Of a stretch of 64,000 bases of DNA, positions 27,257 through 36,227 are shown one piece after another. The first letter of the stretch is position 1. Each line of letters begins with the position of its first letter. The stretch comes from an uncultured Myxococcales bacterium. GTDB lineage: Bacteria; Myxococcota_A; UBA9042; DTJE01. The stretch covers positions 62,001 to 126,000 of the forward strand of contig CAIOFV010000105.1 of assembly GCA_903857665.1 (NCBI GenBank), given 5' to 3'. The notes beneath the pieces are model-generated. The model had not been told where the DNA came from, searched no databases, and saw nothing but the letters and a program-made list of their open reading frames with translations. A program made the translations under genes and the position numbers.

Positions 27257-28155
27257 ATCGGGAGGACCTCCGAACATGGCCGGCACATGGACGAAGGAAG
27301 GCCCGTGTTGCGGCGATTTCGCCCGGCCACGGCCTTGAACACCGGTCCGCTCTGCACCTCGTCGCAGACCAGGCAGGCATTCAAGGTCCCGTCGGGGTTG
27401 TGGTAGGGCTGGTCCAGCGCGTTCATGCACAGGTCCTGGCACTTCGCCTGGGTGTTTTTCGTGTTGTAGAACCAGATGCGCGCGCAGTTCTCGTCGAAGC
27501 CCAGGTCCCGCAGGCACTGCATCTGCGCGTCGTCGCCGTTGAACATGCCGACCAGGCCGCACTGGCGCACCGGGTCCGTCAGATCCGGGTTCCGCATGTA
27601 TACGACCAGGTCCTGCAGCGGCGAGCACAGTCCACAGGCGTTTTCGTGCGTGACGCGAGCCCCCGCGGCAACGGCCGCGTTGACGCCATCGTACGTCTGC
27701 AGGTGATACCCCCCGGGTACCTGCGCGTCCAGCAACACGCCGCACACCTTGTCCGGCGCCGGCACGTGGGATTCCGGGTGGGCGTACGGGTCCTCGGCAA
27801 GCGGGGGCAGGGTGTCCAGCGGCACCATGGCCGCGATCGCGGCGATCTGGGATTCGGTGTAGGCCGGCGGCGTGAAATCCTTCCCGCCGCAGCGGCAGGA
27901 CGGCTGGCATTGGTCCGAGGTCAGGCCGGTCTTGTCGTTGGGCAACCCGAACAGCACGCTGCAGGGGGCGCTGACGTCCGAGGCCGGGACGTCCAGGGCG
28001 CCGGGGTCGGTGTCGGATTGGGCCAGATCCGGGGTCGCGGGCAGGTCAGCCAGCGACGCGTCCCCGGCCGACGAACCGCCGGAACACGCCCAGGCGAAGG
28101 CCAGGGCCAGCGCGGCAGGCCACGCGGAACCCGTGCGTAGAGCGGTTCGGGGCAT
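27238..28155 (-). CDS. Cys-rich lipoprotein, unknown function
   Basis: A 305-residue secreted lipoprotein (lipobox AFAWAC near residue 24) with an Asp/Pro linker, then a body holding about 18 cysteines, including CQPSCRCGG, CGLCSPL, CARIWF and CLVCDE. The cysteines are probably disulfide-bonded outside the cytoplasm. GGGAGG lies 5 bases before the ATG. The C-terminus (VHDYR) is encoded by a palindromic repeat, which suggests the original end of the gene was replaced or extended; a neighbouring frame ends in the same residues from the other repeat copy. Family unknown. Confidence 0.72.
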   Translation of the reverse strand: MPRTALRTGSAWPAALALAFAWACSGGSSAGDASLADLPATPDLAQSDTDPGALDVPASDVSAPCSVLFGLPNDKTGLTSDQCQPSCRCGGKDFTPPAYTESQIAAIAAMVPLDTLPPLAEDPYAHPESHVPAPDKVCGVLLDAQVPGGYHLQTYDGVNAAVAAGARVTHENACGLCSPLQDLVVYMRNPDLTDPVRQCGLVGMFNGDDAQMQCLRDLGFDENCARIWFYNTKNTQAKCQDLCMNALDQPYHNPDGTLNACLVCDEVQSGPVFKAVAGRNRRNTGLPSSMCRPCSEVLPIVHDYR

Positions 28156-28236
28156 GGCGTCCTCCCATCCGGCGATCGCGTCGTGGATCCTAGCAGGTTG
28201 CTGTCGGCAAGCGGCGGGACGAACGAGGGAACGACG

Positions 28237-29364
28237 TCACCGCGCTTCCTGTCCATCGACCCCGGGGAGGTCCAACCCGGCCGGCAGGGCTGCCCGCGTT
28301 TCGGCCACCAGCGGGTCCATCACGCGGAACCAGATCGGGGGCGCGAGGGCCAGCAGCACCATGCCCGCGTAGCCTGTGGGAAGCTGGGGGCTGACCCCGA
28401 AATGGCGCAGGGCCTGGTACCGGCGCGTCGGCGCGGCATGGTGGTCCGAGTGGCGCTGCAGGTTGATCAGGAACCAGTTGGTCAGGCGCTCGCTGCAGTT
28501 CCACGAGTGCACGGGCGTCACGCGCTCGTACCTCCCATCAGGCCGCACCTTCCGGGCCAGGCCGTAGTGCTCGATGTAGTTCACCGCCTCCAGCAGGCTG
28601 ATCGCGACGAAGGCCTGGGCCAGGAACAGCGCGAAGGCCGAGGCGCCCAGCAGGACCAGGATGACCAGGGCCAGCGCGACCTCGATCGCCAGCAGGTGCA
28701 ACACGCGGTTCCGCCAGGGGGCGTTGGGCGAACCGCTGCGGGTGAGGCGTACGGTTTCGATGGCCCACGCGTGGCGGAAGGTGCCCCCGACGGTCTGCGG
28801 CCAGAAGCGGTAGAAGGACTGGCCCAGGCGCGCGGTGGCCGGGTCCTGCGGCGTCGCAACATTCGCGTGATGGCCGTACACGTGCTCGATCCGCCAATGC
28901 CCGTAGCCGACCATCACCAGTAGCGCCTCGGACAGGAAGCGCTCGAAGGCGCCGCGGCGGTGGCCCAGTTCGTGGGCGACGACGATCCCGACGCCGCCGG
29001 TGGTGACGCCGGTGGACACGGCCAGGCCCAGCCACTCCTCCGCGGGCAGGCTGTGGCGGGCGCGCAGCAGCGCGAACACCAGCAACGCGACCTGGAGGGG
29101 CACCCACGCCCAGGTGATGTACCGGAAGGCCTTCCGTTCGGTCAGCGCCTCGACGGTGCGCTCGTCGGGATTGCGGGTGTCCTGCCCCATCACAAGGTCC
29201 AGCGCCGGCAAGATGCCGAACACCACCAGCACCGTCAGGGTGGACCAGAGCGCACCGACCAGCGAGCCGACGACGACCGTGACCGGGATCAGCCAGGACA
29301 CCAGGAAGGGCCAGGGGCAGGGCACGTAGGGGCCTGACGGCCTGGAGGCGGTTGCGTCCTCCAT
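28237..29364 (-). CDS. alkB: Alkane 1-monooxygenase (AlkB-type)
   Basis: A 375-residue integral-membrane di-iron oxygenase. All four family boxes are visible: HELGH 131-135, EHVYGHH 160-166, NYIEHYG 262-268 and LQRHSDHH 302-309. These, especially the NYxEHYG box, distinguish AlkB from fatty-acid desaturases. It would hydroxylate the terminal methyl of n-alkanes or a similar chain using O2 and electrons from rubredoxin. No rubredoxin or reductase gene is nearby. GGAG is 6 bases before the ATG. A palindrome sits about 50 bases upstream. Myxobacterial AlkB substrates are not established, so lipid modification is an alternative role. Confidence 0.9.
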   Translation of the reverse strand: MEDATASRPSGPYVPCPWPFLVSWLIPVTVVVGSLVGALWSTLTVLVVFGILPALDLVMGQDTRNPDERTVEALTERKAFRYITWAWVPLQVALLVFALLRARHSLPAEEWLGLAVSTGVTTGGVGIVVAHELGHRRGAFERFLSEALLVMVGYGHWRIEHVYGHHANVATPQDPATARLGQSFYRFWPQTVGGTFRHAWAIETVRLTRSGSPNAPWRNRVLHLLAIEVALALVILVLLGASAFALFLAQAFVAISLLEAVNYIEHYGLARKVRPDGRYERVTPVHSWNCSERLTNWFLINLQRHSDHHAAPTRRYQALRHFGVSPQLPTGYAGMVLLALAPPIWFRVMDPLVAETRAALPAGLDLPGVDGQEAR

Positions 29365-29410
29365 GGGAGGCTCCGATCCGGGGACAAGGATATCGTGGCG
29401 TTTCGACCGG

Positions 29411-29421
29411 TTGACCGTCAA
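29411..29421. promoter_or_regulatory. Palindrome upstream of alkB
   Basis: TTGAC-C-GTCAA forms perfect 5-base arms about 50 bases before the alkB start and 165 before the divergent lipoprotein gene. The size and place suit an operator, but no regulator gene is near and such short palindromes occur by chance. Confidence 0.25.
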
Positions 29422-29586
29422 GCGCGGGGGGCACAACGCCAGCAGGCGCGGGCGGGTGGCGTGTCCTCCGGGATCGATGCATCCCCCGATTGAACAGTTG
29501 CGATCCAGCCGGCGACTGAACGGGCGGAAGGAACAGAATCGGCGCACACTCGGGGACGCGATGTCCCGCGGTGCCAGGGGGGGGAC

Positions 29587-32500
29587 ATGGACAGGTGGAC
29601 GATGGCGATGGCTTGGGGAATGCGACGGATGTACGTGGCGCTGGCGGGGCTGCTGCTGTGCGTCGCCTGCGACCGGGGCACGGACGAGCTGGCGAGGAAG
29701 GACCGGGCGTGGGTGCCGCCGAACGGCATCGATGCCGCCGCGTTGATCGCCGAAGCCGATAGTCAGCACGTGGGAAGCGGAGTCGTGCAGAACCTCTGCA
29801 ACGGCTACGTGGAATGGACGTTCTACAAGCAGGATCAAGCCTTCGGGATCGTGCTGGACCTGGAGGCCGGAAAGAAGTCGCACCTGTACACATCCCGCTC
29901 CGACAAGACGTTTCCGACCGTGGACACGGTGATGGCCCTGTATGGCCCGGCCGACACGGACGGTATGTACCCTGCGGTCCCAATCGCTTTCGACGACGAC
30001 GCCATCGGCGCTTCGGGCAGCCTCGAGGTTTGGGCCGCGATGGAAATCGATATTGCCCGAAGCGGGACCTATCTTCTGTACATCTCAACATACGACGGCG
30101 CAGGACTGGGTCCCATCCGGATCGACTACGTGACGGAAAAGGACATGGGTCTCTGCCAGGTGGACTGCGGCGATGCCATTCCGGTGTCCAGCGCGGCGGA
30201 GTTGATCGCGGCGATCCCGGCCGACCCGTGGCCCTGCAATACCGCTTCCACTCCGGGACCCTGGCCCCTGTCGGCCGACCTGTGCGCAACAGCGAACCTG
30301 GCGGTGCAGATCAGCGACCTCGCGGTGCCCGACCTTCCGGGGGTCTGCGGCACCAGCGGCTTCCCGAAGGTCGTCCATCCCGAGGTCGATCCCGCGCTGG
30401 GAACCGTCGTGGCGGGCGGCCTGACGACCGTCTCGGGTCTCGAACTCATGACCCAGGTGGGGGTCAATCGCGGGAGCCGGTTCCGGCTGCGAACCGATTC
30501 TCGCATCGACACGGCCCACTCCCTGGTGCTGGAACGATTGACGTTCCTTCGGGCTTCCGGCGCTGATTGCCAGGATATGAACTGGCGCTGCGCCGCCGAT
30601 CAAGTCTGCTATGACCGGGTTGTCGATGGGCGCCTCGACCCCGCCTACTTGTACTGCCTGGGATGCGACCATCTGTCGGCGGACCTGTGCGCCTGCCGGT
30701 CCGGGAAGGACACGGCCGCCGACGGGGCCTGGTGCAGCGTCCCCGTCGGCGAGGGCGCGACGTCGGAAACCGGTACGTGCAGCCTGGGACGGTGCGTCAC
30801 GACGGCCGAAGCGGCGTGCAAGACACTTCCGGCGCGCTGGTCGGCGCTGTTGAACGATACGACGAAGCGGGCCTGTACCACGACGGCGGACTGCGTCCTC
30901 TTGGGCGGGACCGGAACGTGCGACGCCGGGGTCTCACTGGGGAGCGCCAGCGGGGACGCGGTGGCGTCCGCTTCCGCGCCTGCGTTCGACGCGCTGCTGC
31001 AGGAATTCGCCTCCAGCACGTGCGCGGACTTCCGCGCGAGCCTGGCGCCCAGTTGGGACGCAGCGCCCGCCAGGAACCTGCGGTGCCAGGATGGTGCCTG
31101 CCAGGCGGACACGTGGTCGTGCATGACGGGGGAACCCCGGACCCTTCCGTACCTCGAGGAGTTCGATGCGGCAGCGGATCTGGCCGCGGCGGGATGGAGC
31201 GCCACGGCCACGGGAGCCTCGACGGTTTCGCACTGGAGCGTCACCACGGTAGGCGCGCTGGGTCCCGATGGCCACCTGGCGTTCTCGGGCACCGCCGATC
31301 CAGACCTGTCGACCTCCATGGCCTTCAGCCCGATGATCGACGCGGCGGAGGCCCTCGCGGACGGCTTCAACATCACGCACCAGGCCACCCTGCAGTGGCG
31401 ATCCGCGTTCAGCCTCGCGGACCCCTCCCATGCCGTGCGGTTGAGGGTCCGGGCAGGCAACGCGCTGGACAGTGCCTCCTGGTCGGAACTCGCCACCTGG
31501 GACATGACATCGTCGTCGGACTTCGCCCTGTATTCGTTCCAATTGCCGGCCGAAATGGTCGCTCTGCAGACGTTGCAAGTCGGCTTCCAGGTGGAGCCGG
31601 GTGCCAGCACCGATCCGACCGGGCGATGGGACATCGACCGGGTCGTCGTCGCGGCCGGGGTGCCCAACCGGTTCGTCAGTGGGAAGGTGATCCGATGCCT
31701 GGACAACGGAAACGACTGCATGACCGAGGCCGGAGGCCAGACCATCGCGACCCTCACCGAGGGGTCGCTCCCCACGTTGGCGATGGACGCCTGCGAGCAT
31801 TGGGGCGTGGCGCTGTGCTACTGGGACGCGGACGCAAGCCAGAGCACTTGGAACTACTACGGATTCCCCGGGCTGAGCCTCGAAGGGGCACCGCTGGACG
31901 TACCGGGCTTCGTCACCTCGCCCTCGGGTTGGGGCGACGGGGGCGGGTGCGAAACGAACCCCGGCCTGGTGCAGACGATGTGCGGCACCCCGGACGAACC
32001 GGCGTACTTCGCCTGCCTCGTGGACGTGAAGCCGGATTGCCAGGCCGCAAGTGCGGGCACGTACCACCTGGGGTTCGTGGCGAAGGACGAGAGCGACACG
32101 AGCAAGCCGCTCCATAGTCTTCTTGAATCGCTGGTCCAGGTCCGGCTGCAGGTCACCCAGCCTACGCTGAAAGCCTGCGTCGCGGCGGCCGACTGCACCG
32201 ACGACAACCCCTGCGACGACGACTTCTGCCAGGACCTGATCTGCCGACACACCCGGTACAACATCCTGCCGGGATGCTGCTTTGCGCCGGCCGACAAGAG
32301 CCCGGTCAGCGGGCTGCCCTGGGCGGACGCGAGCGCGCGCCAGGCGTACGCGGACTCCCAGTGCGACGACGGGAACCCCTGCACCATCGACGCGTGCGAC
32401 CAGGCCACGTCGCTGTGTGTCCCGACCACGCCGATCCCGGAATGCTGCGCGTCCGACGGAGGTTGCGACGACGGCGATCCGTGCACGACGGACAGTTGCG

Positions 32501-32742
32501 TGATGAACACCTGCCGGCATCTGGCCGTCGGCACCGCCTGCTGCTCGGCCGATGCCCAGTGCGACGACCAGGACCCCTGCACGAAGGACTCTTGCGTGAC
32601 GAACAGTTGCCGGCACCTCTGGGATACGACGGCGTGCTGCCTGACGAAAGCGGAGTGCGACGACCAGGATCCGTGCACCACCGACACCTGCGGCACGGAC
32701 AGGAAATGCAGCCACGCGTCCATCCCGGGATGCGGCACGTGA
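29587..32742 (+). CDS. Large Cys-rich surface lipoprotein with Dictyostelium-type repeats
   Basis: A 1051-residue lipoprotein (lipobox LLCVAC, Cys near residue 28). Middle region: beta-sandwich-like stretches, one with an all-beta carbohydrate- or protein-binding look (EFDAAADLAAAGW to about 700). The C-terminal 190 residues hold at least five repeats of the form CDDxDPCTxDxC, for example CDDGDPCTTDSC, CDDQDPCTKDSC and CDDQDPCTTDTC. These match the Dicty_CTDC repeat (PF00526) common in surface proteins of this phylum; the acidic residues may bind calcium. A GGGGGGG run precedes the ATG. The next gene follows 11 bases after the stop, which suggests a joint operon with the downstream barrel, sigma and FecR genes. 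Confidence 0.82.
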   Translation: MDRWTMAMAWGMRRMYVALAGLLLCVACDRGTDELARKDRAWVPPNGIDAAALIAEADSQHVGSGVVQNLCNGYVEWTFYKQDQAFGIVLDLEAGKKSHLYTSRSDKTFPTVDTVMALYGPADTDGMYPAVPIAFDDDAIGASGSLEVWAAMEIDIARSGTYLLYISTYDGAGLGPIRIDYVTEKDMGLCQVDCGDAIPVSSAAELIAAIPADPWPCNTASTPGPWPLSADLCATANLAVQISDLAVPDLPGVCGTSGFPKVVHPEVDPALGTVVAGGLTTVSGLELMTQVGVNRGSRFRLRTDSRIDTAHSLVLERLTFLRASGADCQDMNWRCAADQVCYDRVVDGRLDPAYLYCLGCDHLSADLCACRSGKDTAADGAWCSVPVGEGATSETGTCSLGRCVTTAEAACKTLPARWSALLNDTTKRACTTTADCVLLGGTGTCDAGVSLGSASGDAVASASAPAFDALLQEFASSTCADFRASLAPSWDAAPARNLRCQDGACQADTWSCMTGEPRTLPYLEEFDAAADLAAAGWSATATGASTVSHWSVTTVGALGPDGHLAFSGTADPDLSTSMAFSPMIDAAEALADGFNITHQATLQWRSAFSLADPSHAVRLRVRAGNALDSASWSELATWDMTSSSDFALYSFQLPAEMVALQTLQVGFQVEPGASTDPTGRWDIDRVVVAAGVPNRFVSGKVIRCLDNGNDCMTEAGGQTIATLTEGSLPTLAMDACEHWGVALCYWDADASQSTWNYYGFPGLSLEGAPLDVPGFVTSPSGWGDGGGCETNPGLVQTMCGTPDEPAYFACLVDVKPDCQAASAGTYHLGFVAKDESDTSKPLHSLLESLVQVRLQVTQPTLKACVAAADCTDDNPCDDDFCQDLICRHTRYNILPGCCFAPADKSPVSGLPWADASARQAYADSQCDDGNPCTIDACDQATSLCVPTTPIPECCASDGGCDDGDPCTTDSCVMNTCRHLAVGTACCSADAQCDDQDPCTKDSCVTNSCRHLWDTTACCLTKAECDDQDPCTTDTCGTDRKCSHASIPGCGT

Positions 32743-32753
32743 GGGAGGCCGGC

Positions 32754-33791
32754 GTGACGCGCTGGATCCGGCGACCGGTGGCAGGACGGACCGCTGCGTG
32801 CCTAGCGATGGCCGGGGCGGTCGCGGCGTGCCTCGGGCTGCCTGCGGACCTCGCAGCCGCGCCATCGGCGGCAACCCTGTGCATCGTGACCCGGGGCGCG
32901 ATCCCGGGCCTGGAGCCCGAGGCGCTGGACGCGGCTCTGGCCCTGGAGCAGCGGAAACGCAACATCGTCGTGGCAAGGACGGAGGCCGGTCAGCCCGAGT
33001 CCTGCCCGCCGGTCCCGATCGGCCAGCCGCGAATCGTGCTGGTGCTGGGCCCGGGGATGGACGTCGTCGTGATCGGTCCGTCCGGCGGGTCCCAGCCGGT
33101 GGCGATCAGGTCCCTGGACCGCCTGGATCGAGCCAGGGAACTGGCCCGCCAGGCGATCGGACTGGTGCCCGGCGCCCGGGACCTGGGACGGATGCCGCTG
33201 ATCGAAGGGCCGCTGCCCAGGCTGCCGCAGGACGTTCCCGTCGCGGCCCGCCGGCCGCTGGTGCTGCGCGGGTATGCCCTGGCGGGAGGCCGCTACGAGT
33301 ACCGGTCCGGCAACGGCGCCCATGCCGGCGGCCTCGACGCCGAACTGGGCCTGTCGATCCTGGACGGGCGGTTCGAGGTCGGGGCGCGCGCCGGGTGGCT
33401 GAGGGCCGGAGGCGGGTCCGGCGCGACGATTCCGATCACGCTGCAGGCCGTGCCCGTCGAACTGGTAGCCCGAGGCGGCCCCCGGATCGACCGGGTGCTG
33501 CTGCGCCTGGGCGCGACGGCGGGCCTGGAGTGGAGGCGGCTGGAGGTGTCGAACCCGCCGCAGCGCGCATCTGCCATCCACCGCACCGAGGTGGTCGCCT
33601 CCCTGGGGGGCGAGGTCGAAGTGGCGGTGGACCTGGTCGCGGGCCTCCGGCTGGCGCTGGCCGGAACGGTCCGCGGGTTCCCGGGCGGCACCCAGTACAC
33701 CTGGCAGGGGGAACCGGCATACGAGTCGCCCCGGTACGCGGCCGGCGCCTCCCTGCGCCTGGTCGCCGTCTTTCCCGGGGGCGGACGATGA
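32754..33791 (+). CDS. Exported, probable outer-membrane beta-barrel protein
   Basis: A 345-residue protein with a GTG start, GAGGGAGG just upstream and a signal peptide (about residues 1-33, ending LAAAPSA). An alternative GTG at 32739 overlaps the previous stop. The N-terminal third is alpha/beta; from about residue 165 (LRGYALAGGRYEYR) amphipathic strands alternate to the end, which is typical of an outer-membrane barrel. The stop overlaps the sigma-factor ATG by 4 bases, so a membrane sensor and sigma factor may be linked. No TonB box or plug is seen. Confidence 0.7.
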   Translation: MTRWIRRPVAGRTAACLAMAGAVAACLGLPADLAAAPSAATLCIVTRGAIPGLEPEALDAALALEQRKRNIVVARTEAGQPESCPPVPIGQPRIVLVLGPGMDVVVIGPSGGSQPVAIRSLDRLDRARELARQAIGLVPGARDLGRMPLIEGPLPRLPQDVPVAARRPLVLRGYALAGGRYEYRSGNGAHAGGLDAELGLSILDGRFEVGARAGWLRAGGGSGATIPITLQAVPVELVARGGPRIDRVLLRLGATAGLEWRRLEVSNPPQRASAIHRTEVVASLGGEVEVAVDLVAGLRLALAGTVRGFPGGTQYTWQGEPAYESPRYAAGASLRLVAVFPGGGR

Positions 33792-34450
33792 GCCGTTGGC
33801 CCCTCACGGAAGTCAGCGAAGCGGAAGGGATCCGGGAGGAACACGTGCACGACCCGGGGTTCGACCTGGCCCTGCGATGCCGGGAAGGCGACGAGGCAGC
33901 CTGGAGCGAGTTGTACCTCGGCCATGGGCGCCGGGTGGCGTCGTTCCTGCGGCGCCTGGTGGGCAACACACGGGACCTGGAGGACCTGGTCCAGCAGGTC
34001 TTCGTCGAACTGCTGTCGTGCCTGGAGGACTTCCGGGGGGACGCCCGCTTCGGCACGTTCGTGCTGGGCGTCGCCACCCATGTCGCCGAAACGTACCTGC
34101 GACGGGAATTCCGATGGCGACGCCGGAAGGTCGCCTGGCGCCAGTGGAACGACGCGGGGCCCTCGCTGGGACCCGACCCGGCCGCCGGGGCGCAGGCCCG
34201 GGAGATCCTGACGGTCACCTTCGGGGTGCTGGCACAGATGGACCTGGGCCACCGGGCGGTGTGGACCCTCAGCGACGTGGAGGGCCTGGATTCCGAGGAG
34301 GTGTCGAAGGCCCTCCGGATCCCGGCCGGCACGGTGCGGTCACGGCTGTTCCACGCCAGGCGCCGGGTCGCTGCGGCACTGGTGGGGGCGGGGTTGGAGG
34401 TTCCGGCGTCCAGGGGCTGGAGGCCGGGAACGGCAGGACGAGGCGAGTGA
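33788..34450 (+). CDS. ECF-family RNA polymerase sigma factor
   Basis: A 220-residue sigma-70-type ECF factor. Region 2 (about 38-108) shows DLEDLVQQVFVELL and FRGDARFGTFVLGVATHV; region 4 (about 145-200) shows DLGHRAVWTLSDVEGLDSEEV and the helix-turn-helix RIPAGTVRSRLFHARRR. It has a 20-residue N-terminal extension. Coupled at both ends: 4-base overlap with the barrel gene and a TGATG overlap with the FecR/TPR gene, the usual arrangement for sigma and anti-sigma. Confidence 0.92.
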   Translation: MSRWPLTEVSEAEGIREEHVHDPGFDLALRCREGDEAAWSELYLGHGRRVASFLRRLVGNTRDLEDLVQQVFVELLSCLEDFRGDARFGTFVLGVATHVAETYLRREFRWRRRKVAWRQWNDAGPSLGPDPAAGAQAREILTVTFGVLAQMDLGHRAVWTLSDVEGLDSEEVSKALRIPAGTVRSRLFHARRRVAAALVGAGLEVPASRGWRPGTAGRGE

Positions 34451-36087
34451 TGGACAGGTGCGAAACCGCTGCGCTTTGGATGGACCAGGCCGAGCCGGGC
34501 ACCCCCGTGCCGCCGACGATTCGCGGGCACCTGGCGGAATGTCCGGCCTGCCGGCAAAGGGCGGGGCTCCGGGAGCAGGCCGCGACGCTGTTCCGGCAGG
34601 CCACCGACGGACCCGCGGTGCCGACGCCTGCGCTGGCGGTGATCCGGCAGGCCCCGAATGCGGCCGCTCGCCGCAGGCGTCGCTTCGCCACGGGCGCCGG
34701 GGCACTGGCCGCCGCGGCGTTGCTGGTGGCGATGTGGGCCGGCTGGCCCCGGACCACCGGAAAGGCATCGGACGACGTAGGCAGGATCCGTCCATGGGAA
34801 ATGCCGTCGCTGGCCGGCCAGGTCATCGAAGCCGTCGCGAACGAGGTCACGGTGGCGGACCCGCGGATCGCCACGGTCACGCTGGCCGCCGGGACTCGTG
34901 TGGCCGTGGACGCATGGGGCGAGGACGCCACGCGGCTGCGGTTGGTGCAGGGGCGGATCGAAGCGGACGTCCGTCATCGCGAGCCGGCCCAATCCTTCGA
35001 GATCCGAACGGACCTGGCGATCATCCGGGTCGTCGGGACCCGGTTTGTGGTCTCCTGCGTGCCCGGAGTCGAAACGGTCGTCACCGGGATCGAGGGGACG
35101 GTGCAGGTCGATACGACGACCGGGACGGCTGTCGGACGGGTGACTCCGGGCCTGACGTTGCGGGTGGAGGCACCGGGCACCGGCAGATGGGCCGGCGGGG
35201 CATCCTGGGGACAGGCAGCGGTGGGTCCCGGGACACCCGGCGAGTCCGGATCGAACCCGGCAACGTCCGCGCAGACGATCGCCGTTGCGGCAGCACCGCG
35301 CCTGAGTGCCCAGCAAAACCTCGCGCCCCGGGCCGGCGGCAGTGTTCGAGGCGCCGACCCGGCGCCTTCCCCCGGATCGGCGCCGAGGGCCGAGGATGTC
35401 CTTGCGCAGGCCATGGAACTCCTGTCGCGCGGCGCGGACCGCGAGGCGTTGGCCGCGCTGACCGCGGCGCTTCCGGAAGCCGGGGCCTTCCGCCCACGCC
35501 TGCTGGCACTGTTGGGCGATGCCCACCGGGTCGCCGGCCGCCCGACGGACGCACGAACCGCGTACGAGGAGGCCCTCGCCGAAGGCGACGACGCGGCCGG
35601 CGAAGGCGTGCGTATTGACCTGGCCGCCCTGCTCCAGTCGGACCTCCACCGGCCCGAGGCGGCGGCGGCGGCCTGGCGCACGTATGCCGAAGCCCATCCC
35701 CGGGGGCGCTACCTGTCCCGGGCGTTGTGGGAACTGTCGCGCATCGCAGAGGACGCCGGTCGCCTGGACGAGGCCCTGGCGACGTGGCAGCGGCTGATGG
35801 CGGAAGCCCCCGCGTCCGAGGAAGCCCCCCGGGCGTTCGTCAAGGTCGGTCGGACACTGATCGACCGGGGCGACCTGCCTGCCGCCGAGGCCTGGTTCAC
35901 GAACCGGGACCGGGATCCAGCGCCCGCCTTCGCCGAAGCTGCTGCCGTCGGCCTGATGCGGACGCGGCTGGCCCAGGGACGCGGCGACGACGTCCGCAGG
36001 CTCGCCGCCGACCACGACCGCCGGTTCCCGACGGGCGAGCGTGCCGACGAGGTACGGGCGCTGCTCGAGGCGGCGGGACCGCGGTGA
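34450..36087 (+). CDS. Anti-sigma-like membrane protein with FecR and TPR domains
   Basis: A 545-residue single-pass protein. The cytoplasmic head has a zinc-finger anti-sigma motif (H27, C31, C34 in HLAECPAC). A membrane span follows at 80-98. Outside it lie a FecR-type domain (about 120-230, including AGTRVAVDAWG and VVGTRFVVSC) and, after a linker, TPR-like helices (325-545). The head should hold the upstream ECF factor; the FecR part and repeats would sense periplasmic state. Starts at the TGATG junction with the sigma gene. A FecR-TPR fusion rather than a plain FecR is less usual. Confidence 0.85.
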   Translation: MDRCETAALWMDQAEPGTPVPPTIRGHLAECPACRQRAGLREQAATLFRQATDGPAVPTPALAVIRQAPNAAARRRRRFATGAGALAAAALLVAMWAGWPRTTGKASDDVGRIRPWEMPSLAGQVIEAVANEVTVADPRIATVTLAAGTRVAVDAWGEDATRLRLVQGRIEADVRHREPAQSFEIRTDLAIIRVVGTRFVVSCVPGVETVVTGIEGTVQVDTTTGTAVGRVTPGLTLRVEAPGTGRWAGGASWGQAAVGPGTPGESGSNPATSAQTIAVAAAPRLSAQQNLAPRAGGSVRGADPAPSPGSAPRAEDVLAQAMELLSRGADREALAALTAALPEAGAFRPRLLALLGDAHRVAGRPTDARTAYEEALAEGDDAAGEGVRIDLAALLQSDLHRPEAAAAAWRTYAEAHPRGRYLSRALWELSRIAEDAGRLDEALATWQRLMAEAPASEEAPRAFVKVGRTLIDRGDLPAAEAWFTNRDRDPAPAFAEAAAVGLMRTRLAQGRGDDVRRLAADHDRRFPTGERADEVRALLEAAGPR

Positions 36088-36227
36088 AAGACGCCGATCG
36101 ATCCGCCCGCACCTCCGGTTCGCCCCTTGAATCCCGGATTCCGGGCCCGCCATGACGTGTGGATGGACAGGCAGAGGGGGATCGGACCTCCCGTGCGGCG
36201 ACGAAACGACCGGCACCCGCACTTCGC

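Noticed and set aside
27218-27910. Overlapping minus-strand frame ending in the same VHDYR residues
   Set aside because: It is Arg/Gly-rich and out of frame with the lipoprotein signal peptide; it reflects the tandem repeat, not a second gene.
36133-36145. CCCGG-ATT-CCGGG hairpin between the convergent FecR and caspase-partner genes
   Set aside because: Five-pair stem with a tight loop and no T-run; not enough to call a terminator.
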